64,000 nt of DNA from Escherichia hormaechei_A (lineage in GTDB: Bacteria; Pseudomonadota; Gammaproteobacteria; Enterobacterales; Enterobacteriaceae), in contig CP170191.1 of assembly GCA_042434945.1 (NCBI GenBank), forward strand, positions 3,658,001-3,722,000, read 5' to 3'. This document shows, piece after piece, positions 1 through 13,997 of the stretch. A program made the position numbers and the translations under genes. Positions within the stretch are counted from its first letter, which is position 1; every line of letters begins with the position of its first letter. The notes under the pieces are model-generated. The model did no database searches. It was given only the letters and a program-made list of their open reading frames with translations, and was not told where the DNA came from.

Positions 1-504
1 TTGCTCAATAAAGTAGCGATTCACTTCTGCAAAGACATCGTCATACTTCGGAGCTTCCTGCATGGTTTTTGGATTTCCCTGCATATGCATCAGACAAACC
101 GGTAAACCGGTTTCTGCAGCCGCCTCCAGAGCGCCAGGTTCGGAAAGGGAGCGGATATCATTAATAATGTGAGCGCCAACTTTCGCTGACTCACGGATGA
201 CTTCTGGTTTGGATGTATCTACCGAGATCCAGACTTCGAAGCGTTGAGCAATTGCCTCAACCACAGGAATAACACGTTGCAACTCTTCTTCAACGCTAAC
301 TTCCGCCGCCCCTGGGCGCGTGGACTCGCCACCAACGTCAATGATCGTCGCGCCAGCGTTGATCATCAGATTCGCATGTTTCACCGCATCTATCAGCGAG
401 TTATGCGTGCCACCATCCGAAAAGGAATCAGGCGTGACGTTGAGGATCCCCATTACGTGAGGATGGCTAAGGTCCAGTGAAGTACCCTGGGCAAAGAGTT
501 TCAT
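1..504 (-). CDS. folP: Dihydropteroate synthase, N-terminal 168 residues (runs off the window)
   Basis: Condenses 6-hydroxymethyl-dihydropterin diphosphate with p-aminobenzoate to dihydropteroate in folate synthesis; cytoplasmic target of sulfonamides. The frame is open from an ATG at 504 to base 1, giving 168 codons of a family usually about 280 residues. Visible pterin-binding signatures are NVTPDSFSDGG at residues 22-32 and DVGGESTRPG at 56-65, followed by a DTSKPEV segment. It lies 89 bp downstream of ftsH on the same strand, the usual rlmE-ftsH-folP-glmM order. No defect is seen in the visible part; the C-terminus and glmM lie outside. Confidence 0.97.
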   Translation of the reverse strand, partial: MKLFAQGTSLDLSHPHVMGILNVTPDSFSDGGTHNSLIDAVKHANLMINAGATIIDVGGESTRPGAAEVSVEEELQRVIPVVEAIAQRFEVWISVDTSKPEVIRESAKVGAHIINDIRSLSEPGALEAAAETGLPVCLMHMQGNPKTMQEAPKYDDVFAEVNRYFIEQ

Positions 505-537
505 GATGTTATCCCTGGTATGAATTGATAAGAAAAA

Positions 538-559
538 ACCCCGGAGCACGCCCCGGGGT
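538..559 (-). terminator. Hairpin between ftsH and folP
   Basis: A GC-rich stem (ACCCCGG pairing with CCGGGGT) is followed on the minus strand by six T residues, a typical intrinsic terminator. Because folP lies downstream on the same strand, it probably attenuates rather than ends the operon, or folP has its own start. No experiment is visible from sequence. Confidence 0.75.
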
Positions 560-593
560 TTTCGGTACAAATACAGTCATCTGATGCGGGAAC

Positions 594-2528
594 TTACTTG
601 TCGCCTAACTGCTCTGACATGGTGTTACCCGGGTTCGGCGTACGCGGTTCATCAACCGGACGAGGAGCCTTTGGACTACCATTGTCGCCAGAATTGTTAG
701 AAGCGCCTGGTTCTTCCCAGCCCGCTGGCGGACGTACATCGCGACGTGCCATCAGGTCATCAATCTGCGGTGCGTCGATAGTCTCATATTTCATGAGAGC
801 ATCTTTCATCGCATGCAGAATATCCATATTGTCGGTCAGAAGCTGACGCGCACGATTATAGTTACGCTCAATCAGTGCTTTCACTTCCTGGTCGATGATA
901 CGTGCAGTTTCATCGGACATATGTTTCGCTTTCGCTACGCTACGGCCGAGGAACACTTCACCTTCTTCTTCCGCGTACAGCAGTGGACCCAATTTCTCAG
1001 AGAAGCCCCACTGAGTCACCATGTTACGTGCCAGGTTGGTCGCAACTTTAATATCGTTGGACGCACCGGTAGAAACATGTTCCGGCCCGTAGATGATCTC
1101 TTCTGCCAGACGACCACCGTACAGCGTAGAAATCTGGCTTTCCAGTTTCTGACGGCTGGCGCTGATTGCGTCGCCCTCAGGCAAGAAGAAAGTCACACCC
1201 AGCGCACGACCGCGTGGGATAATCGTCACTTTGTGCACCGGATCGTGTTCCGGCACCAGGCGACCGATAATCGCATGACCCGCTTCGTGGTAAGCCGTTG
1301 ATTCTTTCTGCGCTTCCGTCATCACCATGGAGCGACGTTCCGCACCCATCATGATTTTGTCTTTCGCTTTCTCGAACTCAACCATCGACACAACGCGTTT
1401 GTTGCCACGAGCAGCGAACAGTGCCGCTTCGTTCACCAGGTTCGCCAGGTCAGCACCGGAGAAACCAGGAGTACCACGGGCAATGATTGCCGCGTCGATA
1501 TCGGGTGCCAATGGTACGCGACGCATGTGAACTTTCAGGATCTGCTCACGACCGCGAACATCTGGCAAGCCAACCACAACCTGACGGTCGAAACGGCCAG
1601 GACGCAGCAGGGCCGGGTCGAGAACGTCCGGACGGTTAGTCGCGGCGATAACGATGATACCTTCGTTACCTTCGAAGCCATCCATCTCAACCAGCATCTG
1701 GTTCAGAGTCTGTTCACGTTCATCGTGACCACCGCCCAGACCAGCGCCACGCTGGCGGCCTACGGCGTCGATTTCATCGATAAAGATGATGCACGGTGCC
1801 GCTTTCTTCGCCTGTTCGAACATGTCACGAACACGGGATGCACCCACACCGACGAACATTTCTACGAAGTCAGAACCGGAGATAGTAAAGAACGGAACTT
1901 TCGCTTCGCCTGCAATCGCTTTCGCCAGCAGCGTTTTACCGGTACCCGGAGGACCGACCATCAGGACGCCTTTCGGGATCTTACCGCCGAGTTTCTGGAA
2001 GCGGCTCGGCTCGCGCAGATACTCAACCAGTTCAGCAACTTCTTCTTTTGCTTCGTCGCAGCCCGCAACGTCAGCAAAGGTCGTTTTGATCTGATCTTCC
2101 GTCAACATGCGCGCTTTGCTCTTACCAAACGACATGGCACCTTTGCCACCGCCGCCCTGCATTTGACGCATGAAGAAGATCCAGACACCAATCAGCAACA
2201 GCATCGGGAACCAGGAGATGAAGATAGAAGCCAGCAGGCTTGGTTCTTCAGGCGGTTCACCGACAACCTTGACGTTCTTGGTCAACAGGTTATCCAGTAA
2301 TTTCGGATCCTGAACCGGAATGTAAGTGGTATAACGGTTACTATCTTTCTTGGTAACGTTGATTTCACGTCCGTTGATACGCGCTTCACGAACCTGGTCG
2401 TTATTGACCTCTTGTAGGAAGGTAGAGTAATCCACCTTACGGCCATTAGACTCGCTGGGCCCAAAGCTCTGGAATACTGACATCAGCACAACGGCAATGA
2501 CCAGCCAGAGTATTAGGTTTTTCGCCAT
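594..2528 (-). CDS. ftsH: ATP-dependent inner-membrane zinc metalloprotease FtsH
   Basis: Hexameric membrane AAA+ protease that degrades sigma-32, LpxC, SecY and damaged membrane proteins. The 644-residue product has an N-terminal membrane segment (about 5-24), a periplasmic domain, and a second membrane segment (about 96-120). An AAA domain follows with Walker A GPPGTGKT, Walker B IIFIDEID and an arginine-finger region ending RPGRFDRQ. The zinc motif HEAGH is present, with a Pro/Asn-rich tail. The start is the ATG at 2528; a TTG three codons upstream is open but the ATG gives the usual family length. It follows rlmE with about 100 bp between them. LpxC control by FtsH fits the envelope-rich neighbourhood. 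Confidence 0.98.
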
Positions 2529-2627
2529 GTCACTCAAGGGATTAACCTCTTATTACAACTGTGTTAAAAACAGCGTCAGGATACTCTATATCCAGCATCT
2601 TTCAAACTTTCGTCTGAAATCTCCCGG

Positions 2628-3257
2628 TTAGGGTTTACGCCCGGTCGCTACAATATACACTTCCCGCGAACGTGCACGAGAAGAGTCCGGCTTACGAACT
2701 TTAACCTTCGTAAACAGGGAGCGAATTTCCCTTAGATACTCATCGAAACCTTCGCCCTGGAACACCTTCACTACAAAACTGCCACCTGGCGCTAATACAT
2801 CACGACACATTTCTAGCGCCAGTTCCACCAGATACATGGCACGGGGGATATCCACCGCCGGTGTTCCGCTCATGTTTGGTGCCATATCGGACATGACAAC
2901 CTGGACTTTGCTGTCGCCAACGCGCTCCAGCAGTGCTTTCATCACCAGTTCATCACGAAAATCGCCCTGAAGAAAGTCCACACCAACGATAGGATCCATA
3001 GGTAAAAGATCGCAAGCGATGATGCGGCCTTTGCCGCCAATTTGGGTGACCACATATTGTGACCAACCACCCGGAGCAGCACCAAGGTCGACAACCGTCA
3101 TTCCCGGTTTAAAGAGTTTGTCACTTTGCTGTATTTCATCAAGTTTAAACCAGGCACGGGAACGTAACCCCTTTTTCTGTGCCTGTTGAACATATTTATC
3201 GCTAAAGTGTTCCTGAAGCCAGCGGCTGGAGCTGGCAGAACGCTTCTTACCTGTCAT
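2628..3257 (-). CDS. rlmE: 23S rRNA 2'-O-ribose U2552 methyltransferase RlmE (RrmJ/FtsJ)
   Basis: Methylates U2552 in the A-loop of the assembled 50S subunit using S-adenosylmethionine. The product has 209 residues. Lys38 of the catalytic tetrad is present, the SAM-binding loop [13 protein letters not shown] follows at about residues 59-71, and the SDMAPNMSG motif carries the catalytic aspartate. First gene of the rlmE-ftsH-folP operon and divergent from yhbY, with 125 bp between the starts for both promoters. Sequence is intact and typical of Escherichia. Confidence 0.97.
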
Positions 3258-3382
3258 TTAACTTTCCCATGGGGATAACTCATCGTAACCAATTGCGTAA
3301 ATTTTTACGCGCCTATTTGGTGATATATGGGAGATGGCGGTAGAATGACCCGTTTTCAATCCCAACGTAAGCAAAAAATACG

Positions 3383-3676
3383 ATGAATCTGAGTACTAAA
3401 CAAAAACAGCACCTGAAAGGTCTGGCACATCCGCTCAAGCCAGTTGTTCTGCTTGGCAGTAATGGTTTGACCGAAGGGGTGCTGGCCGAGATTGAACAAG
3501 CGTTAGAGCACCATGAACTCATCAAGGTGAAAATCGCCACCGAAGATCGCGAAACTAAAACCTTGATCGTGGAAGCTATCGTGCGCGAAACCGGCGCCTG
3601 TAATGTACAGGTCATCGGTAAAACGCTGGTGCTTTATCGCCCAACTAAAGAACGTAAAATCTCGCTGCCACGCTAA
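3383..3676 (+). CDS. yhbY: CRM-domain ribosome assembly factor YhbY
   Basis: Small (97 residues) single CRM-domain RNA-binding protein associated with pre-50S particles. The basic N-terminus (MNLSTKQKQHLKGLAHPLKP) and the GSNG loop at about residues 29-32 are the CRM hallmarks. Divergent from rlmE and ended by a strong terminator about 90 bp downstream. Family and size match the E. coli protein; its exact biochemical step is not established. Confidence 0.95.
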   Translation: MNLSTKQKQHLKGLAHPLKPVVLLGSNGLTEGVLAEIEQALEHHELIKVKIATEDRETKTLIVEAIVRETGACNVQVIGKTLVLYRPTKERKISLPR

Positions 3677-3764
3677 GATTATCCTAAAGTTACACACATT
3701 TGCTGTGTAAAACGAGGGGTTTTCCGCAGGCAGGAGAGCAAAATGCCACGCTCTGTTCGTTGAT

Positions 3765-3788
3765 AAAAGGCCGCATAGCGGCCTTTTT
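3765..3788. terminator. Bidirectional terminator between yhbY and greA
   Basis: AAAAGGCCGC-ATA-GCGGCCTTTTT forms a perfect stem with A/T tracts on both sides. It can end the rightward yhbY transcript and the leftward greA transcript, whose stop lies at 3832. Confidence 0.9.
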
Positions 3789-3831
3789 CCTTTCTTTACA
3801 ATACATCAACATCTTGAGTATTGGGTAATTC

Positions 3832-4308
<477 letters not shown>

Positions 4309-4401
4309 TTGTTATACCTCTTGAATATTCCTGATGGGGCAAGTCTTCACCCACCCCGGCTGTTCGGCCTGCCCGGCATAACTCCTCACCGGGACCAGAA
4401 G

Positions 4402-4445
4402 CAAAAAAATACCGACCCGGGTACAAGTCCCAGGTCAGCTACAAT
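4402..4445 (-). ncRNA. graL: GraL-type attenuated leader RNA of greA
   Basis: On the minus strand, upstream of greA, ACCTGGG-ACTTGTA-CCCGGGT forms a stem with one wobble pair and is followed at once by seven T residues. This is a complete intrinsic terminator inside the greA 5' leader. In E. coli the same element yields the short GraL RNAs by early termination. The greA start is still about 95 bases further on. The 5' end is approximate; I infer identity with GraL from position and structure. Confidence 0.7.
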
Positions 4446-4555
4446 TCACATTTTGATAGTCATTTTACCCTGAAGTTCCCGAAGGGTCATCGTTTACTTT
4501 ATAGGGCGTTGCGCCGTAGTATGACGGCTCGATTCCAGGTTGTTAGCGCGAGATT

Positions 4556-5990
<1,435 letters not shown>

Positions 5991-5994
<4 letters not shown>

Positions 5995-6272
5995 ACGGAG
6001 ATATCACCCTCAATCTGCAAACTCAGCAGGTGCTGCGCCAGTCTCAGCCTGTGGAAGTGACGCCAAAAGAGTTCGCTCTGCTGACGCGCCTGATCATGCG
6101 CAGCGGGCAGACCGTGCACCGTGAAACGCTGCAACAGGACATCTACTCCTGGCAGGACGATCCAGGATCAAACACGCTTGAAGTTCACATTCATAATCTG
6201 CGGCGCAAGCTCGGTAAAGATCGCATCAAAACCGTACGCGGCGTGGGTTACCGTCTGGAGAGCCAGAAATGA
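5991..6272 (+). pseudogene. Remnant of an OmpR-family response regulator: only the DNA-binding domain
   Basis: The frame encodes about 92 residues of a winged-helix effector domain: VTPKEFALLTRLIMRSG, then NTLEVHIHNLRRKLGKD and IKTVRGVGYRLES, the signature end of OmpR/PhoB-type regulators. No receiver domain precedes it; the sequence joins directly to the last codons of dacB. Its stop overlaps the next ATG (ATGA at 6269-6272), as in intact regulator-kinase operons. In several enterics a PmrA/QseB-like two-component system lies between dacB and obgE, so I infer a deleted copy of it. A TTG at 5991 could in theory start translation, but there is no good ribosome binding site. Confidence 0.8.
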
Positions 6273-6493
6273 ACAGTATGCGCCGGCGATTAATGGTGTT
6301 GCTGGCGGTTATTCTGCTATTTTTTCAACTCATTAGCGTTGTCTGGCTGTGGCATGAGAGCCGCGAGCAGATCGGTTTTCTGGTGAACGAAACGTTGTCC
6401 GCCAAAGCGCGCAACAACCATGTCGAAAAAGAGATCCGCGAAGCCATTGCCTCCCTGCTGGTCCCTTCTCTGGTGATGGTCGGTTTTACCTTC
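6269..6493 (+). pseudogene. Remnant of the partner sensor histidine kinase (N-terminus only)
   Basis: Translation gives MNSMRRRLMVLLAVILLFFQ, a basic start plus first membrane helix, then a fragment of the periplasmic part (WHESREQIGFLVNETLSAKA). A jump to EKEIREAIASLLVPSLVMVG, resembling the second membrane helix, shows an internal deletion. After 6493 the frame runs into a hairpin and a REP element (open to 6565). HAMP, H-box and ATPase domains are absent, so no kinase can be made. Confidence 0.75.
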
Positions 6494-6497
6494 AGAA

Positions 6498-6516
6498 CCC
6501 CGGCACATGGCCGGGG
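6498..6516 (+). terminator. Hairpin after the two-component remnant
   Basis: CCCCGGC-ACATG-GCCGGGG forms a 7-bp stem. Only a weak T-rich stretch follows (CTTCAGATTATT), so it may be a stabilising 3' structure rather than a strong intrinsic terminator. Confidence 0.5.
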
Positions 6517-6549
6517 CTTCAGATTATTGACAAAGTGCGCTTTGTTTAT

Positions 6550-6647
<98 letters not shown>

Positions 6648-6667
6648 TTGGCGTTTATCATCAGTGA

Positions 6668-7855
<1,188 letters not shown>

Positions 7856-8821
7856 TCATTCGCCTGCGCGGGGTTGCGATACCACCGTTGTATGCTTACG
7901 TAATCCGCCCCAAATACGATGACCAATGGCGGAATACATCGCGCCCGCAACCACGACAAACGCACCGAGATAACCTAAAAGGTTTAACATCGGTCTGGCG
8001 AAGAAATCGGGCCAGGCCAGTGATAAAAGATCTGAAAAAAACAGCGTAAACAGTGGGGTGAGCGTGATGATCGCGCTCACCTGCGCTGCCTGCCAGCGAG
8101 CCATCGCTTCCGCCAGGGCGCCATATCCTACCAATGTATTCAGTCCGCAAAAAATTAAACATGCGAGCTGCCAGTGGCTAAGCTGCGCTATCACTCCAGG
8201 CTTTGCCAGAGGGAAGAGCGCAATTGTACATAAAGTGTACAGTAAAAACAGGATCTGCGGTGAGGCCAGCCGACGCAATAAAACCTTTTGCGCCACGCCA
8301 TAACTCACCCAAACCGTCGCAGCACCGACCCCAAAGATAACTCCCCAGGTGTAATCGGTGAGCTTTGTAAATATCTCGACCAGACTGGTGTTAAAAAACA
8401 TCACCAGGCCGCTCAGGAGCATCAATGCCCCTACAACCTGAGTGCTGCGCATTTTCTCTTTCAGGATAAATACGCTGGCAACCATCATGCCAACTGGCGA
8501 GAGTTGCCCAATCACCTGCGAAGCGGTCGGACTCAGGTATTGCAAGGATGAGCTGAACAGGATGAAGTTCCCAAACAGCCCGGCGGTCGCCACTGCCAAC
8601 AAAATCAACCAGCGTGGCTTACGAAACACGCGTAATGGCGGCAACCTCTTCTTCACCGCAAGAATGGCACCCAGGCCAATACTCGCCATCAAGAAACGGT
8701 AAAACACGATTGTCGGAGGTTCCATCACCTCCAGCACCTGCTTCATTGCGATTGGCAACGCCCCCCAGCAAATTGCTGTGGTGAGCGCCAAAAGAATGCC
8801 AATGCCTGCCTGCTGCTTCAT
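7856..8821 (-). CDS. yhbE: EamA/DMT-family inner-membrane transporter YhbE
   Basis: A 321-residue integral membrane protein with about ten hydrophobic helices arranged as two EamA repeats, starting MKQQAGIGILLALTTAICWG. The family moves amino acids or metabolites; the substrate is unknown. It sits between rpmA and obgE in the ribosomal/GTPase operon. A terminator at 8897 separates it partly from rpmA, so readthrough or its own promoter must feed it. Confidence 0.9.
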   Translation of the reverse strand: MKQQAGIGILLALTTAICWGALPIAMKQVLEVMEPPTIVFYRFLMASIGLGAILAVKKRLPPLRVFRKPRWLILLAVATAGLFGNFILFSSSLQYLSPTASQVIGQLSPVGMMVASVFILKEKMRSTQVVGALMLLSGLVMFFNTSLVEIFTKLTDYTWGVIFGVGAATVWVSYGVAQKVLLRRLASPQILFLLYTLCTIALFPLAKPGVIAQLSHWQLACLIFCGLNTLVGYGALAEAMARWQAAQVSAIITLTPLFTLFFSDLLSLAWPDFFARPMLNLLGYLGAFVVVAGAMYSAIGHRIWGGLRKHTTVVSQPRAGE

Positions 8822-8892
8822 ACCGTATTCCCTGCAAAGCGCATTTGCGGATTAACGTCGCACCATGCGCATTTTTACCGGTTATCGAATGT

Positions 8893-8922
8893 AAAAAGCC
8901 CCGCAACGTGTTGCGGGGCTTT
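8893..8922 (-). terminator. Terminator downstream of rpmA
   Basis: AGCCCCGCAAC-GTG-TTGCGGGGCT forms an 11-bp-class stem, with five T residues following it on the minus strand. It lies 26 bp after the rpmA stop and should reduce transcription into yhbE-obgE relative to the ribosomal genes. Confidence 0.9.
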
Positions 8923-8947
8923 CATCCGTTACCGGGACGCGAAAAAC

Positions 8948-9573
<626 letters not shown>

Positions 9574-9609
9574 TCAGAGTGCGCTATAAATATTCACAAT
9601 AGGGCGCGA

Positions 9610-9638
9610 ATATTACGCAAAACGCACGCCTTTGACAA
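9610..9638 (-). promoter_or_regulatory. Sigma-70 promoter of rplU-rpmA
   Basis: Minus strand reads TTGTCA, a 17-bp spacer, then TAATAT, close to consensus with ideal spacing. The leader to the rplU ATG is about 65-70 nt. The choice is from sequence only. Confidence 0.75.
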
Positions 9639-9795
9639 GTGCTACAGTCAATACACGAAGAAAAAAAACACAACTTGTACGGTAACGTTTATCTGTGCCA
9701 TTTTTTCAGTACAATCACCCTATATTCCTAACCATAAACCCTAAGTTGCCTTTGTTCACAGTAAGGTAATCGGGGCGAAAAGCCCGGCTTTTGCG

Positions 9796-10767
9796 ATGAA
9801 TTTAGAAAAAATCAATGAGTTAACCGCGCAAGATATGGCGGGTGTTAATGCGGCAATCCTTGAGCAGCTTAATTCCGACGTCCAACTGATCAATCAGTTA
9901 GGCTATTACATCGTCAGCGGCGGCGGTAAACGTATTCGTCCGATGATTGCTGTACTGGCTGCACGAGCTGTTGGCTATGAGGGAAATGCGCATGTCACCA
10001 TTGCTGCCCTGATCGAGTTTATCCACACGGCGACTCTGCTGCACGACGACGTTGTGGATGAATCAGATATGCGCAGGGGTAAAGCTACCGCCAACGCCGC
10101 ATTTGGCAATGCCGCCAGCGTGCTGGTAGGCGATTTTATTTATACCCGCGCTTTCCAGATGATGACCAGCCTCGGTTCACTCAAAGTGCTGGAAGTCATG
10201 TCAGAAGCCGTAAACGTCATCGCAGAAGGTGAAGTTCTGCAACTGATGAATGTTAACGATCCGGACATCACTGAAGAAAACTACATGCGCGTTATCTATA
10301 GCAAAACCGCGCGTCTGTTTGAGGCTGCCGCGCAGTGTTCCGGAATTCTGGCTGGCTGTACGCCGGAGGAGGAGAAAGGCCTGCAGGATTATGGGCGCTA
10401 TCTCGGCACTGCTTTCCAGTTGATCGACGATTTACTCGATTACAATGCCGATGGCGAACAGTTAGGTAAAAACGTCGGCGACGATCTGAACGAAGGTAAA
10501 CCGACGCTGCCGCTGCTGCATGCGATGCATCATGGCACACCAGAACAGGCACAGATGATCCGTACCGCCATCGAACAGGGTAACGGTCGCCATCTTCTGG
10601 AACCGGTTCTGGAAGCAATGAACGCTTGTGGATCTCTTGAATGGACGCGTCAGCGCGCCGAGGAAGAAGCAGACAAAGCCATCGCAGCGTTACAGGTGCT
10701 CCCGGACACCCCTTGGCGAGAAGCACTCATCGGCCTCGCGCACATCGCTGTTCAACGCGATCGTTAA
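9796..10767 (+). CDS. ispB: Octaprenyl diphosphate synthase
   Basis: Extends farnesyl diphosphate to the C40 side chain of ubiquinone and menaquinone. The product has 323 residues. GGGKRIRP at 42-49 binds isopentenyl diphosphate; the first aspartate-rich motif DDVVD is at 84-88 and the second, DDLLDY, near 211-216. Divergent from rplU with a 258-bp shared upstream region. Intact and essential in E. coli. Confidence 0.97.
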   Translation: MNLEKINELTAQDMAGVNAAILEQLNSDVQLINQLGYYIVSGGGKRIRPMIAVLAARAVGYEGNAHVTIAALIEFIHTATLLHDDVVDESDMRRGKATANAAFGNAASVLVGDFIYTRAFQMMTSLGSLKVLEVMSEAVNVIAEGEVLQLMNVNDPDITEENYMRVIYSKTARLFEAAAQCSGILAGCTPEEEKGLQDYGRYLGTAFQLIDDLLDYNADGEQLGKNVGDDLNEGKPTLPLLHAMHHGTPEQAQMIRTAIEQGNGRHLLEPVLEAMNACGSLEWTRQRAEEEADKAIAALQVLPDTPWREALIGLAHIAVQRDR

Positions 10768-10996
10768 TCCCCTCCCCTCATCCCCGCGCAGTGCGCGGGA
10801 TGATTCCAGTAAACTCCATAAGAATACTTATTCAGCGTAATAATGCACTGAAAAACCAGTGTATACATCTTTATATATTCTGAATATTCACACTCTTTAC
10901 AGGAACTTTTTAGAGCAATCGGCCATCAGGAGTATAGTGATGCTCGACAGAAGAAGTGTTCTGAATGAAAGCGACTAACTTAAGGAGTGAGGAAAG

Positions 10997-11275
10997 ATGG
11001 AAAGTAATTTCATTGACTGGCATCCCGCTGACATCATTGCGGGTTTGCGCAAGAAGGGAACGTCAATGGCGGCGGAATCTCGCAGAAATGGTTTGAGTTC
11101 CTCAACGCTGGCGAATGCATTATCGCGCCCATGGCCGAAAGGAGAGATGATTATTGCGAAGGCCCTGGGAACTGACCCCTGGGTTATCTGGCCATCACGC
11201 TACCATGATCCGCAGACCCATGAGTTTATCGACAGAACGCAGTTGATGCGTAGCTACACTAAACCGAAAAAATGA
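10997..11275 (+). CDS. sfsB: Ner/Nlp-like DNA-binding transcription factor
   Basis: A 92-residue protein related to phage Mu Ner, with a helix-turn-helix (MAAESRRNGLSSSTLANALS, about 28-47) and a positively charged end. In E. coli SfsB/Nlp is a weak activator of maltose genes. Its ATG has AGGAGTGAGGAAAG just upstream, a strong ribosome binding site. Convergent with murA. The 230 bp between ispB and sfsB hold only its presumed promoter. Confidence 0.92.
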   Translation: MESNFIDWHPADIIAGLRKKGTSMAAESRRNGLSSSTLANALSRPWPKGEMIIAKALGTDPWVIWPSRYHDPQTHEFIDRTQLMRSYTKPKK

Positions 11276-11281
11276 GTGGTC

Positions 11282-11310
11282 TGGCGGTAGCCCCGCGTAC
11301 GGGGCTGCCA
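11282..11310. terminator. Terminator between convergent sfsB and murA
   Basis: TGGC-GTAGCCCCG-CGTA-CGGGGCTGCCA forms a long stem between the sfsB stop and the murA stop. On the minus strand a T tract follows after a gap, so it can serve murA; on the plus strand it serves sfsB weakly. Confidence 0.7.
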
Positions 11311-11322
11311 GCTTTCAGACGA

Positions 11323-12582
11323 TTACTCGCCTTTCACACGCTCAATATTTGCACCTAAAGCGCGCAGTTTGTCTTCAATGCGTTCGTAGCCACGATCGAT
11401 GTGATAAATACGATCAACCACCGTCGTCCCTTCCGCAATACAGCCAGCCAGCACCAGGCTTGCTGATGCACGCAGATCGGTTGCCATAACCTGTGCGCCA
11501 GAAAGTTTTTCAACACCGTGACAAATAACGGTATTGCTTTCGATTTCGGCGTGCGCGCCCATACGGCTCAGCTCTGGCACATGCATAAAGCGGTTTTCAA
11601 AGACCGTTTCGGTGATGAATCCAGTCCCTTCTGCCACCAGGTTCAACAGCGTGAACTGGGCCTGCATATCGGTCGGGAATGCCGGATGCGGCGCGGTACG
11701 TACGTTAACAGCCTTCGGACGTTTGCCATGCATATCCAGGCTAATCCAGTCTTCGCCGACTTCGATGTCCGCTCCAGCGTCACGCAGTTTCGCCAGCACG
11801 GCGTCGAGAGTATCTGGCTGCGCGTTACGGCAGATAATTTTGCCGCGAGAAATCGCCGCCGCCACCAGGAATGTACCGGTTTCGATACGATCCGGCAGCA
11901 CGCGATAGACACCGCCGCCTAAACGTTCCACACCTTCGATGACGATACGATCGGTGCCCTGACCGCTAATTTTCGCACCCAGCGTAATCAGGAAGTTCGC
12001 GGTATCGACGATTTCCGGTTCACGCGCTGCGTTTTCAATAATCGTGGTGCCTTCCGCCAGGGTTGCAGCACACATGATGGTCACCGTTGCGCCAACGCTG
12101 ACTTTATCCATCACGATATGTGCGCCTTTCAGACGACCATCGACGGAAGCTTTAACGTAACCTTCTTCCAGTTTGATGGTCGCGCCTAATTGTTCGAGGC
12201 CAGAAATGTGTAGATCAACCGGACGCGCACCGATCGTACAACCGCCAGGTAGTGAAACTTGCCCCTGACCAAAGCGCGCTACCAGCGGCCCCAGTGCCCA
12301 GATAGAAGCACGCATGGTTTTAACCAGATCGTAAGGTGCGCAGAATACATTAACGTCGCGGGCATCAATATGCACAGAACCATTACGTTCTACTTTCGCA
12401 CCCAGCTGGCTTAGCAGCTTCATTGATGTATCGACGTCTTTCAGTTTCGGGACGTTCTGGATCTCTACCGGTTCTTCCGCCAGTAGAGCGGCAAAAAGGA
12501 TAGGCAGAGCAGCATTTTTAGCGCCGGAAATTGTGACTTCGCCCTGGAGCTTCGTTGGCCCCTGAACACGAAATTTATCCAT
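11323..12582 (-). CDS. murA: UDP-N-acetylglucosamine 1-carboxyvinyltransferase
   Basis: First committed step of peptidoglycan synthesis: transfers enolpyruvate from PEP to UDP-GlcNAc; inhibited by fosfomycin. The product has the normal 419 residues of the inside-out alpha/beta fold. The active-site loop [13 protein letters not shown] contains the reactive cysteine (Cys115), so fosfomycin-target chemistry is retained. It lies 54 bp downstream of ibaG on the same strand. Confidence 0.98.
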
Positions 12583-12636
12583 TTAGTTTGTTCTCAGTTA
12601 ACAATTCATATCCGCTACCGGCGAATCGCCCATAGC

Positions 12637-12891
12637 TCAAAAGCCGTTCAGTTTGCGATCGCGCGCCCACTCCGCAGGGGTATACGCTTTGATCGACACA
12701 GCATGAATGCGGTTATCCGCAATATATTCCATCAGCGGACCATAGACCGTCTGCTGTTTTTTAACCCGACTCATGCCGTCAAACAACTCACCCACGGCAA
12801 TAACCTGAAAGTGGCTGCCATCGCCGGAAACGTGGACTTCCTGGAGGGAGAGAGCGTTCATCAACACGCTCTGAATTTCATTATTTTCCAT
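12637..12891 (-). CDS. ibaG: BolA-family protein IbaG (YrbA)
   Basis: BolA-like acid-stress protein that partners monothiol glutaredoxins in Fe-S handling. Start at the ATG at 12891 ([20 protein letters not shown]) gives 84 residues, the usual length; five extra in-frame codons upstream are not needed. Contains the BolA core with the [13 protein letters not shown] end. Between mlaB and murA. Confidence 0.93.
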
Positions 12892-12961
12892 GGGATCTTC
12901 AATCATCAGTTAATAAACCAGCGAAACATCTTAGAGCAAAGTTGCGCTGGCATAAATAAGC

Positions 12962-12992
12962 AAAAAGCCTCGCTGATAAATCAGACAAGGCT
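12962..12992 (-). terminator. Terminator after the mla operon
   Basis: On the minus strand AGCCTTG-TCTGATTTATCAG-CGAGGCT folds into an imperfect stem followed by TTTTTG. It lies between mlaB and ibaG and should end mlaFEDCB transcripts. Confidence 0.75.
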
Positions 12993-13010
12993 CGACTTGC
13001 AGGCAGGTTT

Positions 13011-13040
13011 GCCGGACAGGCGGTTAACGCCATATCCGGC
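13011..13040. repeat. Single REP unit
   Basis: GCCGGACAGGCGGTTAACGC followed by CATATCCGGC matches the E. coli REP consensus with an internal palindrome. It lies just after the mlaB stop, next to the operon terminator. Confidence 0.75.
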
Positions 13041-13050
13041 CTGAAAAAAT

Positions 13051-13343
13051 TTAACGAGGCAGAACATCAGCAGGCAAATTATACAATTTCGCCAGGGTAT
13101 ACACTTTGTCGTTTACCCCCTGAAGCGTCACATTGTTGCCCTGCTTTTTCGCCAGATCGATAAGATGGAGCAGCAGTGCCAGTCCCCCCGTATCCACGCG
13201 GGAGACACGGCTAAGATCGATGCAGGTAATCCCCTTCACCGCTTCCTCACGCATTTCCCAAAGCGGTAGCAAAACGTCCTGATCCAGCTCTCCGGATAAC
13301 GCCAGCGTGTCACCCGTCTGCATCCAGCTCAGTGACTCGCTCA

Positions 13344-13344
<1 letters not shown>
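13051..13344 (-). CDS. mlaB: MlaB, STAS-domain subunit of the MlaFEDB complex
   Basis: Cytoplasmic STAS protein that stabilises MlaF in the phospholipid transporter. Start MSESLSWMQTGDTLALSGEL at 13344 gives 97 residues, the usual length; the longer open frame upstream lies within mlaC. Contains the STAS core CIDLSRVSRVDTGGLALLLH. Its ATG shares one base with the mlaC stop (TAATG), indicating translational coupling. Confidence 0.95.

Positions 13345-13997
<653 letters not shown>

Noticed and set aside
1527..2300. 257-codon frame antisense to ftsH
   Set aside because: Shadow ORF opposite the conserved AAA domain.
10768..10996. Possible small gene between ispB and sfsB
   Set aside because: Open frames there are extensions of shadows from ispB without ribosome binding sites; best read as the sfsB upstream region.
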